From positions 1 to 64,000 of the IMG/VR virus record IMGVR_UViG_3300020190_000023: 64,000 nucleotides of DNA; one strand, written 5' to 3'. The DNA comes from a virus. Made by a program: the position numbers and the translations under genes. The notes below the pieces were generated by a model that was not told the DNA's origin, ran no database searches, and worked only from the letters and a program-made list of their open reading frames with translations. Below are positions 10,325 to 19,161 of the stretch, piece by piece (within the stretch, counting starts at the first letter, position 1; the number at the start of each line of letters is the position of its first letter).

Positions 10325-11035
10325 ATGATTAATATACCAATTACAAAAATTTTATTCTTAGACATTGAAACTGTCGGGGGTTGTCCCGACTATGATTCTT
10401 GTCAAAAATTTAGTCCTGAGATTGCTAGTCAATTTGAAAAGTATTTTGATTGGTTCCAAAAAAGATTCCCTGAAGATGCTACGGTTGACATCGACTCTAA
10501 AAATTTTATGTTTAAACGAAGAGCTGCTCTAGTACCTGAGTTTGCAAAAATAGTTTGTGTATCAATGGCGTTTGTTATGGATAATGGAGATGTTAAAAAA
10601 CAAACTTTTTCAGGTAATAACGAAAAAGAATTATTAATCCAAGTTAGAAATTTACTTGATAGGTGTCACAAATTAGATTTTTATTTATGTGGTCACAATC
10701 TTAAGAATTTTGATATCCCGATGTTAGCTAAAAGAATGATTATCAATGGTATTATGCCGTCAAAAATTCTTCCATCTTATGATACAAAACCATGGGAAGT
10801 AAAGGCAATTGACACTAAAGAAATTTGGCAATACGGAGCGTACTCCTCAATTGGTTCATTAGATTTAATGTGTAGTTGTTTAGAAATCCCAACACCTAAA
10901 GATGGTGAAGTTACAGGTGATAAGGTACATGAAACCTATTGGGAAAAACAAGATTTAAAATCAATCTCAGAATACTGTGAAAAAGATGTTGTTGTTTTAG
11001 TCGACACAATTAAAAAATTAAAAAATTTACAATAA
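10325..11035 (+). CDS. DEDD-type 3'-5' exonuclease (predicted PolB-like)
   Basis: The protein has 236 residues. It carries the DnaQ/PolB-exonuclease motifs: FLDIET (Exo I) near residue 13, CGHNLKNFDIPML (Exo II) near 120 and YCEKDVVVLVDT (Exo III) near the C-terminus. No polymerase domain follows, so it is a free-standing nuclease, known in many bacteria and phages as 'predicted 3'-5' exonuclease related to PolB'. It probably works in DNA repair or replication clean-up. Its stop overlaps the dUTPase start (TAATG). Confidence 0.8.
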   Translation: MINIPITKILFLDIETVGGCPDYDSCQKFSPEIASQFEKYFDWFQKRFPEDATVDIDSKNFMFKRRAALVPEFAKIVCVSMAFVMDNGDVKKQTFSGNNEKELLIQVRNLLDRCHKLDFYLCGHNLKNFDIPMLAKRMIINGIMPSKILPSYDTKPWEVKAIDTKEIWQYGAYSSIGSLDLMCSCLEIPTPKDGEVTGDKVHETYWEKQDLKSISEYCEKDVVVLVDTIKKLKNLQ

Positions 11036-11634
11036 TGAATGGACTTGATGATTTAGACTTAAGTGAGTATGCAAAAAAACTCCAAAAAATGATTGATGAG
11101 AGTGGGAACGGTGAGTTGGATTATGATATGATTTTAAATGACTTTGGGTTAGATATGAAATCTCTCGAGGATGATTTATCCAACTACAACCCTAAATTAC
11201 CTCTTGGATTTGTAAAGTTACACCCTGATTCCGTTGAGCCAAAATACAATTATCCAAGCGATTCAGGATTTGATTTACATTCTGTAATTGACGTTGATAT
11301 CCCTCCATTTGGTAGAGTTTTGGTACCAACAGGAATTTCTTTAGACATTAAAGACGGATATGAAATTCAGGTAAGGTCTAAAAGTGGGTTATCTTTAAAA
11401 CAAGGTTTAATGGTATTAAATTCACCAGGTACTGTAGATAATGGTTATACAGGAGAGATACAGGTGATTATATTTAACACCAACAACTATAATGTTATGA
11501 TTCCAAAAGGAATGAAAGTTGCTCAAGCGGTTTTATGTCCTGTAGTAAATGGTAAATGGGTAGAGTTAACCGAAAATAAAAATCAAAAAAATAAAGATAG
11601 AGGGGAGAATGGATTTGGTTCTACAGGAATATGA
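11035..11634 (+). CDS. dut: dUTP diphosphatase with N-terminal extension
   Basis: This 199-residue protein is a trimeric-type dUTPase that hydrolyses dUTP to dUMP and limits uracil in phage DNA. Conserved motifs are DSGFDLHS (motif 1), VRSKSGLSLKQG (2), PGTVDNGYTGEI (3), KGMKVAQAV (4) and the P-loop-like RGENGFGSTG at the C-terminus (5). About 55 extra acidic residues precede the core and are not part of the usual enzyme. The gene overlaps the next one by 4 nt. Confidence 0.95.
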   Translation: MNGLDDLDLSEYAKKLQKMIDESGNGELDYDMILNDFGLDMKSLEDDLSNYNPKLPLGFVKLHPDSVEPKYNYPSDSGFDLHSVIDVDIPPFGRVLVPTGISLDIKDGYEIQVRSKSGLSLKQGLMVLNSPGTVDNGYTGEIQVIIFNTNNYNVMIPKGMKVAQAVLCPVVNGKWVELTENKNQKNKDRGENGFGSTGI

Positions 11635-12977
11635 AAGAATTGAAGACTGTAATGAGAACTCATGATTTTGAGTTAGAGTTAAGAAAATTATGTCAAGATT
11701 TAAAACCCATATTAGGGGAATCTCCTACAATTGTTGAGTTAGGTTCCTATATGGGTGAGAGTAGTGCAATCTTCGCTCAAGAATTCCCAAACGGAATTAT
11801 AATATGTATTGACTCTTGGGAAGGTGGATTTGATGATGCGGATTCCGCTAGTTATGCCGATTACGTTGATGTTGAGGAACAATTTGATTTGAGAGCTTCT
11901 TTATACGGAAATATTAGAAAAATTAAAGGTTATACTACAGATTATTCTATAGAATGTGATATGGTTTATATTGATGCCTGTCATAAATATGAATGTGTTA
12001 AAAATGACATCGTTCATTGGAGTCCGTTGGTTAAAAAAGTTATTTCAGGTCATGATTATCAAACTGATGAGTTTGTTAATGTTCATAGACATATTGCGGG
12101 TGTTAGAGTTGCGGTCAACGAAATGTTAGGTAAACCTGATAATAGTTATGGTGACGGTTCTTGGTATAAATTAATTTCTAATAAAGATAACCAAACAAAG
12201 AATGTTTATTGGTTTACTGGATTAAACACTCATAATCAAAATAGTTATTTAAACTATATAAAGATGTATAAAGTTGCGGTGATAACCGCAAAAAAAACAA
12301 ATCCGTTTTTAACACCTATCTTAATACTTGATGGTGAAGAAGATTCCCATATCGAGGAATTAACTAAACTTGGTGTTACAGTAATAAACCATAGGATAAC
12401 ATTTTATGATGATTTAAAAAAACACTACGGTGATGACACAATTGCTTATGGAGCCTTTTTAAGAGTTGATATACCAATTGTGTGTGAATCTCTTGATATT
12501 AAAGATGATTATGTTTTGTATACCGATAATGATGTTATGTTTATGTCAGATATTTCTGACATTTTAGATAACAAACCTAATACATTTATGTGTGCTGGGG
12601 AATTTACAAAAGTTGGTAAACATTGGGATATGAATAGCGGCGTAATGTGGATTAATTGGAGGTATTTAAAAGATACCTATAATGAGTTCGTTGAATTTAT
12701 TAAATTAAATTTAAGTAAATTTAATGTGTACGACCAAGACGCGTACAAAATGTTTTATAATGAATCAATTGAAAGATTAAACTATAGGTTTAATTATAAA
12801 CCTTATTGGGGTCCGTTTAATGGCATTAAAATTTTACATTTTCATGGACCAAAACCAACTTTTAATGATGATAACTATATTGATTTTCCACATCAAACTT
12901 TAATAACACCATTCTTTCATGAAATGAAAGATAAATTCGACGAAATTTATGATAACAATAATCTATTCAACACATAA
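11631..12977 (+). CDS. Fused class I methyltransferase and GT8-like glycosyltransferase
   Basis: The 448-residue protein has two parts. Residues ~1-185 form a SAM-dependent methyltransferase: VELGSYMGESS is the SAM loop, ICIDSW strand 2 and MVYIDACHKYECV strand 4. Residues ~195-440 resemble family 8 glycosyltransferases: an N-terminal FTGLN region, DDYVLYTDNDVMF with the metal-binding DxD-type motif, MNSGVMWINWR, and a late LHFHGPKP. The fusion implies methylation and glycosyl transfer on the same or linked substrates. It overlaps its downstream glycosyltransferase neighbour by 29 nt. Confidence 0.75.
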   Translation: MKELKTVMRTHDFELELRKLCQDLKPILGESPTIVELGSYMGESSAIFAQEFPNGIIICIDSWEGGFDDADSASYADYVDVEEQFDLRASLYGNIRKIKGYTTDYSIECDMVYIDACHKYECVKNDIVHWSPLVKKVISGHDYQTDEFVNVHRHIAGVRVAVNEMLGKPDNSYGDGSWYKLISNKDNQTKNVYWFTGLNTHNQNSYLNYIKMYKVAVITAKKTNPFLTPILILDGEEDSHIEELTKLGVTVINHRITFYDDLKKHYGDDTIAYGAFLRVDIPIVCESLDIKDDYVLYTDNDVMFMSDISDILDNKPNTFMCAGEFTKVGKHWDMNSGVMWINWRYLKDTYNEFVEFIKLNLSKFNVYDQDAYKMFYNESIERLNYRFNYKPYWGPFNGIKILHFHGPKPTFNDDNYIDFPHQTLITPFFHEMKDKFDEIYDNNNLFNT

Positions 12978-14457
12978 AGACAAAGAGTATAATGATAAAT
13001 TTAATGACCATCTTATACTAACATCAGGACTTCAGTGGGTACAAGTATTACCTTATGTAAATCATAATGAATATTCACTATCTGAAGTTTACAATCAAGG
13101 AATCAAAGAAGCTAAGTATGACATTATTGTTTGTTGTCATAACGATATTAAATTAGAAAAAGGATGGGGCGTTAAATTACTTGAGGATTTTTCTAATAAT
13201 CCCGAATTCGGTATAATTGGAAAAGCAGGTACTTGTTATTTCCCTTCATCAGGTGTTTATTGGGAAAGGATGCAACAGACAATGGTTGGTCAAGTATACC
13301 ACCATCCAAAAGGAGGTAAAAAATTTTTAAGTAAGTATTCACCCAAATTACCTTTTTTAATTCCTGTTGTAAGTGTTGATGGATTATTTATTTCATTTGA
13401 TAAAACAAAAATAAAACATTTATTTGACCAATCCTTTGGTAAATTTCATTTTTATGACCACGGTTTTTGCATCCCAAATTATTTAGATAACGTTAAACTA
13501 GGAGTAACTTCGTCATTTGAAATTACTCACGAATCAATAGGTCAACCTAATCAAGAATTTTTTGAGTCTAAAGATAAATTTTTAGAAAAGTGGGGTAAAA
13601 ATTTACCAATAGATTTAAAACCTAATGATGTTTATATACCTGAAATAACTGAAAAAACAATCAAGAATATTGGTAAAGTGGGAATCGTTATTGTCACTAA
13701 AGGTAAAACTAATCTTTTATTTAATTGTGTAGAATCATTTTATAAAAACTGTAATAGTGATTTATTTGATATTTTTATTGGTGATACAGGGTCTTCTAAA
13801 GAAGAAAAAGAATGGATTAAAAATAATATATTACCAATGGGTAATATAAAACTAATCGAGTATGACTATTATAATTTTGCACAGATAAATAACGATATAG
13901 TTAAAAATCACATTTCAAGTGATTATGAATATTTGTTATTTTCAAACAACGATATTAAATTATTAAATAACGTTGTATACGGAATGTTAAAAATTTTTAA
14001 TGACAATAAAAAGGTTGGTACTGTTGGTGCAAGACTTCATTATGAAGATAACACAATACAACATGATGGTATTGTCACATTCATTGATAAAAAAAGAGCT
14101 TTCCAAGTGACACACTCTAATTTAAAATCGTATTACAATTTTACAACCAATGTAAAAAAAGTTGTGGGTTCTACTGCGGCATTATTGATGATACGTAAAA
14201 ATGTTTTTGAGAAATGTGGTTATTTTAATGAAAATTATATTAGTTGTTTTGAGGACGTAGAGTTGAATTTAAAATGTGTAACATTAGGATTTGATAATTA
14301 TTATGACGGTTCTTTAGTTGCGTATCACTTAGAAAGTCAAACCAGAAATGAGGACAGTGACAACCTTTTAAAAGTACAAACAGACTATTTTCAATCCTTA
14401 CAACCTTTTGTTATTAATAATTTAGAAAAGATAAAGAAACACATAATTGTTATGTAA
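12949..14457 (+). CDS. Tandem GT2-family glycosyltransferase (two GT-A domains)
   Basis: The protein has 502 residues. Residues ~1-215 resemble a GT-A domain (ITIIYSTHKD, IIVCCHNDIKLEKGWG, VVSVDGLFISF). Residues ~225-480 are a clearer GT2 domain (VGIVIVTKGKTNLLFNCVES, LFSNNDIKLL as the DxD-like position, VGSTAALLMIRK, FEDVELNLKC). Two transferase domains in one chain suggest successive sugar additions. The start lies inside the previous gene, consistent with coupling. Acceptor unknown. Confidence 0.75.
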   Translation: MITIIYSTHKDKEYNDKFNDHLILTSGLQWVQVLPYVNHNEYSLSEVYNQGIKEAKYDIIVCCHNDIKLEKGWGVKLLEDFSNNPEFGIIGKAGTCYFPSSGVYWERMQQTMVGQVYHHPKGGKKFLSKYSPKLPFLIPVVSVDGLFISFDKTKIKHLFDQSFGKFHFYDHGFCIPNYLDNVKLGVTSSFEITHESIGQPNQEFFESKDKFLEKWGKNLPIDLKPNDVYIPEITEKTIKNIGKVGIVIVTKGKTNLLFNCVESFYKNCNSDLFDIFIGDTGSSKEEKEWIKNNILPMGNIKLIEYDYYNFAQINNDIVKNHISSDYEYLLFSNNDIKLLNNVVYGMLKIFNDNKKVGTVGARLHYEDNTIQHDGIVTFIDKKRAFQVTHSNLKSYYNFTTNVKKVVGSTAALLMIRKNVFEKCGYFNENYISCFEDVELNLKCVTLGFDNYYDGSLVAYHLESQTRNEDSDNLLKVQTDYFQSLQPFVINNLEKIKKHIIVM

Positions 14458-14529
14458 TATATACGTAAATAATTTTCGTATTCACATTTGTTAAAAATAA
14501 AATATATTTTTATAAATATAATTAAAAAT

Positions 14530-15270
14530 ATGACTCAAAGAAAAAAACAACCTCCATTGTCTGAGGACTCTGAAGTTAAACCATTCTCAAGAAAAGAATT
14601 CATTAATTCGGTAGTTAAGAAAAAACAAAAAAATAAATTTTTATCACCAAATCAAGAAGAGTATTATAAAATTTTAAAAGAAAATCAAATTACAATTTGT
14701 TCGGGACCTGCAGGTGTTGGTAAATCTTATATAGCAATGAAAGCGGCGGTAGATTTATTAATTGACCCGAATAACTCATATGAAAAACTAATAATTGTTA
14801 GACCTGCGGTAGAAGCGGAAGAAAAACTTGGTTCGTTACCAGGAAATTTAGAAGAAAAGTTAGACCCTTATATTTTCCCTTCATATTACTTATTAAATAA
14901 AATTATTGGTAAAGACGCTAGAGAAAAATTAAAAGAGGCTGAAATTATCGAAGTGTTTGCACTCGCTTACATGAGAGGTATGAATATAGACAACTCAATC
15001 TTAGTTTTTGAGGAAGCTCAAAACGCAACACCTAACCAAATTAAATTATTAATGACAAGGATTGGTTTTAATAGTAAATTCTTTATTTCTGGTGATTTGG
15101 AACAGACAGATAGATACAAAGATAAAAAACAATCAGGTTTATATGACGCATTACAGAAATTTCAAAATATTAATGATATCGGGGTTTACGATTTTAGAAA
15201 CGCTAAAAATGTGCGAAACCCTTTAATTGCTAAAATATTAGAAAAATACGAAGATGAGAATAGGGATTGA
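14530..15270 (+). CDS. phoH: PhoH-like ATPase
   Basis: I start this protein (246 residues) at the ATG of MTQRKKQ; the longer frame would begin at a TTG in an AT-rich leader. PhoH signatures are Walker A GPAGVGKSY, the following IIVRPAVEAEEKLGSLPG segment, Walker B-like ILVFEEAQNATPNQIKLLMTRIG, and SGDLEQTDRY. PhoH-type ATPases are common in phages; the biological role is unsettled, with proposed RNA-related functions. The gene overlaps its neighbour by 17 nt. Confidence 0.9.
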   Translation: MTQRKKQPPLSEDSEVKPFSRKEFINSVVKKKQKNKFLSPNQEEYYKILKENQITICSGPAGVGKSYIAMKAAVDLLIDPNNSYEKLIIVRPAVEAEEKLGSLPGNLEEKLDPYIFPSYYLLNKIIGKDAREKLKEAEIIEVFALAYMRGMNIDNSILVFEEAQNATPNQIKLLMTRIGFNSKFFISGDLEQTDRYKDKKQSGLYDALQKFQNINDIGVYDFRNAKNVRNPLIAKILEKYEDENRD

Positions 15271-15850
15271 AATTAATGGTGTATTAAGAAATACGATTGG
15301 TAAAATAGAACAAACCTACGATAAATTCTTAATTCAAAAAACAGAAGGGATAGAAGATGAGTCAGACTTTAAATATGAAATGATTCTACCTGTAACTTCA
15401 TTAAATTTAGGAGAACACTTTAAATTTAAAGAACCTGATGATTTATTTTCATTTTTATATGAGGAATTCCCAATGGAGATTTTTGGTCACTCTCAGTCTA
15501 CTGAATATACAACTTTTAATGATTTAAACGATGTGTATGTTAATCTTAGAGATAACCATGATTTTATAGTTGTTTCAGACGAAATCGGTAGGTCTAAGCC
15601 AGCTTCACTATTCTTCCTTTCAAAATTCGGATGTCAATTAGAAAGAGTATTTTTTTATAGTAATTATACAATAAAATCAATGTGGGAACAAATAGACATT
15701 TTACTTACATCCAACCCATCATTATTATTAGAATATCCTTCAGACAAAATTTTAATAAAATTCGAAACTGAATATAATAAACATATCGACCATCCTAACA
15801 CAATTAGTACTATAAAGGAATTGGAAGATGAACTAAAAAAGTTTTTATAA
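15254..15850 (+). CDS. HAD-superfamily-like protein with degenerate active site
   Basis: The 198-residue protein opens IGIEINGVLRNTIGKIEQ, where HAD phosphatases normally have a DxDGVL nucleophile motif; here the two Asp are Glu and Asn. The middle FIVVSDEIGRSKPASLFFLSKFG resembles HAD motif II/III spacing. DILLTSNPSLLLEYP stands where DD-containing motif IV normally lies. I infer a HAD-like fold that has lost phosphatase chemistry and may act as a binding protein. The fold assignment is tentative. Confidence 0.45.
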   Translation: MRIGIEINGVLRNTIGKIEQTYDKFLIQKTEGIEDESDFKYEMILPVTSLNLGEHFKFKEPDDLFSFLYEEFPMEIFGHSQSTEYTTFNDLNDVYVNLRDNHDFIVVSDEIGRSKPASLFFLSKFGCQLERVFFYSNYTIKSMWEQIDILLTSNPSLLLEYPSDKILIKFETEYNKHIDHPNTISTIKELEDELKKFL

Positions 15851-16119
15851 TGTTAAAAATTTTAAATGAACACTACTATCTTGATTTAGATGCTATTGAG
15901 AAGTATACAAACGCAAAACCCCGGAAAGATTATTCGGGTTCTGCAGAAAACCATATTAGTGTTGTTAAATACGATATGGTTAAATTATTAACAGATGTGT
16001 TATTAACCGAAATTGAGGAAGTCGATGAAACGTTAGGTATTAAAAATAATGAGTTATCTATACCGTTTAAAATCGCTTTTAATAGTCTTTTAAATAAAAA
16101 ATTATTAAATAAATATTAA
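15850..16119 (+). CDS. Unknown small protein
   Basis: This 89-residue protein (MLKILNEHYYLDLDAIEKYTN...) shares its start with the previous stop (TAATG). It is mostly helical by composition, with no motif that I recognise. Confidence 0.6.
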   Translation: MLKILNEHYYLDLDAIEKYTNAKPRKDYSGSAENHISVVKYDMVKLLTDVLLTEIEEVDETLGIKNNELSIPFKIAFNSLLNKKLLNKY

Positions 16120-16120
16120 T

Positions 16121-17182
16121 ATGAATCAGGAACAAATTACAAAATTAGAAAAGTCGATTGAGAACTTAAAAAACAAAAAATCTAAAATTTATCTATTAGT
16201 ACAAGATACTAAGGGTAATGCAAAGGCATCTATATCCTACATATATAACTTGGGTATTGCCTTATTAGATAATGGGTACAACCCAATAATTCTACATGAA
16301 AAGTCTGACTACGCAGGTGTTGCTAATTGGTTAGGTCAGGATTATATGGATAGATTACCTCATCAACCTATTGAGGGTCAGAATCTACAAGTCGCACCTG
16401 AAGACTTTATTGTTATTCCTGAACTTTACGGATTTGTAATGAGTCAGATTACTAAATTACCTTGTGGTAAAATAGTTCTTTGTCAAGCGTATGACCATAT
16501 GTTAGAGACTTTACAACCAGGTCAGACATGGAACCAATTAGGATTTTTTAAATGTATTACTACTTCAGAATTCCAAAAAGAATATATTACAAACGTAATG
16601 AGAGGGTTATCTATTGATGTGTTAGAACCTTTTATTTCTGATAATTTTAAAAATCAAACATTACCACCAAAACCAATTATTGCTATTCATACAAGAGAAC
16701 CAAGAGACACTGCAAATATAATTAAAACTTTTTATATTAAATTTCCTCAGTATAGATGGATTACATTTAAAGATATGAGAGGATTGAGTGAAAAAGAATT
16801 TGCAAATTCACTTAACGATTGTTTCCTTTCTGTTTGGATTGATGAGACAAGTTCCTATGGGACATTCCCTCTCGAATCTATGAAATCAGGTATACCTGTT
16901 TTAGGATTAGTTCCTAATTTATTACCTCATTGGTTAAATGAAGATAATGGTATTTGGATTAACAATAAAAACCAAATTGTAGATTTTATTGCAGATGTAT
17001 TACAAAATTGGTTAGAGGATAATTTAAATGAAACTCTATTTGATGGTATGAAAAAAACTGTCGGGGAATTACAGATTAAAGAAAATTTCAATAAGAATAC
17101 TGTAAAATTATTTGACTACTATCTTAAATCTCGTCAAATATCGTTTGAAGAGCAATTATCTAAATTACAACCAGCAGAATAA
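16121..17182 (+). CDS. GT-B fold glycosyltransferase
   Basis: A 353-residue protein with a coiled N-terminal ~20 residues, then a Rossmann-like region (KIYLLVQDTKGNAKASISYIYNLG, FIVIPELYG). The C-terminal donor-site signature SSYGTFPLESMKSGIPVLGLVP is typical of GT4-like enzymes. It is followed 21 nt later by a GT2 gene. Like the other transferases here it lies upstream of baseplate genes, so modification of virion proteins is possible but not shown. Confidence 0.7.
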   Translation: MNQEQITKLEKSIENLKNKKSKIYLLVQDTKGNAKASISYIYNLGIALLDNGYNPIILHEKSDYAGVANWLGQDYMDRLPHQPIEGQNLQVAPEDFIVIPELYGFVMSQITKLPCGKIVLCQAYDHMLETLQPGQTWNQLGFFKCITTSEFQKEYITNVMRGLSIDVLEPFISDNFKNQTLPPKPIIAIHTREPRDTANIIKTFYIKFPQYRWITFKDMRGLSEKEFANSLNDCFLSVWIDETSSYGTFPLESMKSGIPVLGLVPNLLPHWLNEDNGIWINNKNQIVDFIADVLQNWLEDNLNETLFDGMKKTVGELQIKENFNKNTVKLFDYYLKSRQISFEEQLSKLQPAE

Positions 17183-17203
17183 AAAATTAAAATTAAAAAC
17201 AAT

Positions 17204-18007
17204 ATGGAAAAATTTGACGTATCAGTAATATTACCTATCAAATCTTCAGGTGCTAGAGGTTTTGACGAATACTTTACAAAAGCAATCGAATCATTAAAAA
17301 TACAAAAAACCAAAATAAATGAATTAGTTATAGTACATACTAATGAAACTCAATTAGTTGAATATTTGGACTCTTTTGATTTTTCAGATTTAAAAGTGAA
17401 TAAAGTTTTATGGACAAAAGAACCTAATTTTTCAGAACAGGTAAATTATGGGGTTAGAAATGCTAACTCAAAATGGATTTCAATTTTTGAATTTGACGAT
17501 GAGTATTCAAAAATATGGTTTAATAATGTTAAAAAATATTCAGAATCGTACCCTGATGTTGAGTCTTTTCTACCAATAGTGGTTGATACAGATGAAAAAG
17601 GTCAATTTGCAGGGTTCACTAATGAGGCAACATTCGCTTTAAATATTAGTTCTGAAATGGGTGTGTTAACTAATGACACATTACAAACTTATCAAAATTT
17701 TCAAATTTCAGGAATGGTTATTAAAAAGGATTCTTTTTTAAATTTTGGGTTATTAAAACCATCATTCAAATTAACTTTTGGGTATGAATTCTTTTTAAGG
17801 ATGACTCACAATTCTATAAGAATTATGTCAATTCCTAAGATAGGTTATAAACACACAAATTTAAGAGAAGGGTCTATTTTCTGGAATTATAAGAATGGTG
17901 ATAACGTACTTAGTGAAGAAGAAGTTAGATTTTGGATTGATTCGGCCAAAAAAGAATATTTCTTTATCAATGACAGAGCCATAAAATATGATGCTCAAGA
18001 AGTTTAA
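17204..18007 (+). CDS. GT2-like glycosyltransferase
   Basis: The 267-residue protein begins VSVILPIKSSGARGFDEYFTKAIESL, the opening strand-helix of GT2 enzymes. It has ELVIVHTNET and a metal-site-like IFEFDDEYS, where EFDDE replaces DxD. ISGMVIKKDSFLNFG and FGYEFFLRM follow, as in GT2 acceptor regions. The stop is immediately followed by the sigma-like gene. Confidence 0.7.
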   Translation: MEKFDVSVILPIKSSGARGFDEYFTKAIESLKIQKTKINELVIVHTNETQLVEYLDSFDFSDLKVNKVLWTKEPNFSEQVNYGVRNANSKWISIFEFDDEYSKIWFNNVKKYSESYPDVESFLPIVVDTDEKGQFAGFTNEATFALNISSEMGVLTNDTLQTYQNFQISGMVIKKDSFLNFGLLKPSFKLTFGYEFFLRMTHNSIRIMSIPKIGYKHTNLREGSIFWNYKNGDNVLSEEEVRFWIDSAKKEYFFINDRAIKYDAQEV

Positions 18008-18757
18008 ATGACTGAATCTTTAAATATATCGGGAAATACTGATGTAGAATTAAAAAGAAAAGGTAGAAAACCTAAACAGTCTAATTATTTTGATGTACGT
18101 GAAGAGTTGGCGGTAATTGAATTTTTACAAGCCGAGACATTTGAAGAAAAAAATAAAATATACAATGACTTTTTAAGGAAACCTTTGGATAAGATGATAT
18201 CTTCTATTATTAGGAGATATAAATTATACCGTAAAGATATGGATTTTTATGAAATTCATATTGACACTCATTCTTTCTTAATGACTAAAATTGATAAGTT
18301 TAAACCTTCTAAAGAAAAGAAGGCTTACTCATATTTTGGGACGATTTGTAAGAATTATTTGATGGGTCAGATAATAAAAGACCAAAAAGAGATAAATCGT
18401 AAAATTTCATATGAAGACATTTCTTTTGATTTAGAAAACAATGAAGATTTTTCGTATAGTATAGAAAACGACACTCCCGATTCAGCCCAAGTAATCCAAA
18501 ATTTCTTAGTCGAGTTAGATACTTTTTTAAAAGAAGAAAATTTAAATGAAAATGAGATTAAACTAGGTCACGCACTTTACGAAATTTTCGATAATTACGA
18601 AAACATTTTTGTAGGTGCGTCTAACAACAAATTCAATAAAAATATAATCTTACTCTCACTGAGAGAAATGACTAATCTAACAACAAAAGAGATTAGAAGT
18701 TCAATGAAAAAATACAAAATAATTTATCTTGATTTAGTTGAGAAAATGGTTAAATAA
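18008..18757 (+). CDS. gp55-like late-transcription sigma factor
   Basis: The protein has 249 residues. The segment FLRKPLDKMISSIIRRYKLY through IDTHSFLMTKIDKFKPSKEKKAYSYFGTICKNYLMGQI (residues ~55-125) has the pattern of the sigma region 2-like core found in T4 gp55 and relatives. KFxPSK and a Tyr-Phe helix are especially telling. A C-terminal helical part (SLREMTNLTTKEIRSSMKKYK) could be a second DNA- or clamp-interacting element. It would direct host RNA polymerase to late promoters; the ATATTTAT boxes in this window are candidate sites. Family assignment by eye only. Confidence 0.65.
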   Translation: MTESLNISGNTDVELKRKGRKPKQSNYFDVREELAVIEFLQAETFEEKNKIYNDFLRKPLDKMISSIIRRYKLYRKDMDFYEIHIDTHSFLMTKIDKFKPSKEKKAYSYFGTICKNYLMGQIIKDQKEINRKISYEDISFDLENNEDFSYSIENDTPDSAQVIQNFLVELDTFLKEENLNENEIKLGHALYEIFDNYENIFVGASNNKFNKNIILLSLREMTNLTTKEIRSSMKKYKIIYLDLVEKMVK

Positions 18758-18772
18758 AAAATGTAAATAAAA

Positions 18773-18780
18773 ATATTTAT
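18773..18780 (+). promoter_or_regulatory. ATATTTAT late promoter box
   Basis: The box ends 5 nt before the ATG at 18786, so any leader would be very short. Confidence 0.45.
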
Positions 18781-18785
18781 TAAAC

Positions 18786-19160
18786 ATGGGAAGACCTCAA
18801 AAAAAAGAAATTAATTTAAGTAAAGAATCTATACTTTCATTGATGCAAGAAATATACAATGAATTAGTTGAGCAAAGAAACACTGCTATTAGAATTCAGA
18901 ATAAAATGTTGTCAATGATGAAGGAACCTGAAGACATGACTCTTATTGGTCCTGTGATTGAAAAACAACAAAAAATAATAAACGATTGTGTTGAGAAAAA
19001 ACTTTCACTCTCTAAGTTACAAGCAAGTATATGGGAAAAAAGTAATTCTAATAAAGAATCGTTCTCAATATCCGATTTAGATGTCGATGGTGATATAATA
19101 CAAAACTTGTTAGAGAAAGATATTTCTAAACCAAACGACACATATAAAATGAATAAATAA
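18786..19160 (+). CDS. Unknown small helical protein
   Basis: This 124-residue protein starts MGRPQKKEINLSKESILSLMQEIYNEL. It is helical, with a Met-rich stretch (IRIQNKMLSMMKEPEDM) and a Gln/Lys helix (VIEKQQKIINDCVEKKLSLSKLQ) that could form a coiled coil. It is the first gene after a putative late promoter and precedes a large baseplate candidate. A tail or baseplate chaperone role is possible, but no family was recognised. Confidence 0.6.
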   Translation: MGRPQKKEINLSKESILSLMQEIYNELVEQRNTAIRIQNKMLSMMKEPEDMTLIGPVIEKQQKIINDCVEKKLSLSKLQASIWEKSNSNKESFSISDLDVDGDIIQNLLEKDISKPNDTYKMNK

Positions 19161-19161
19161 A

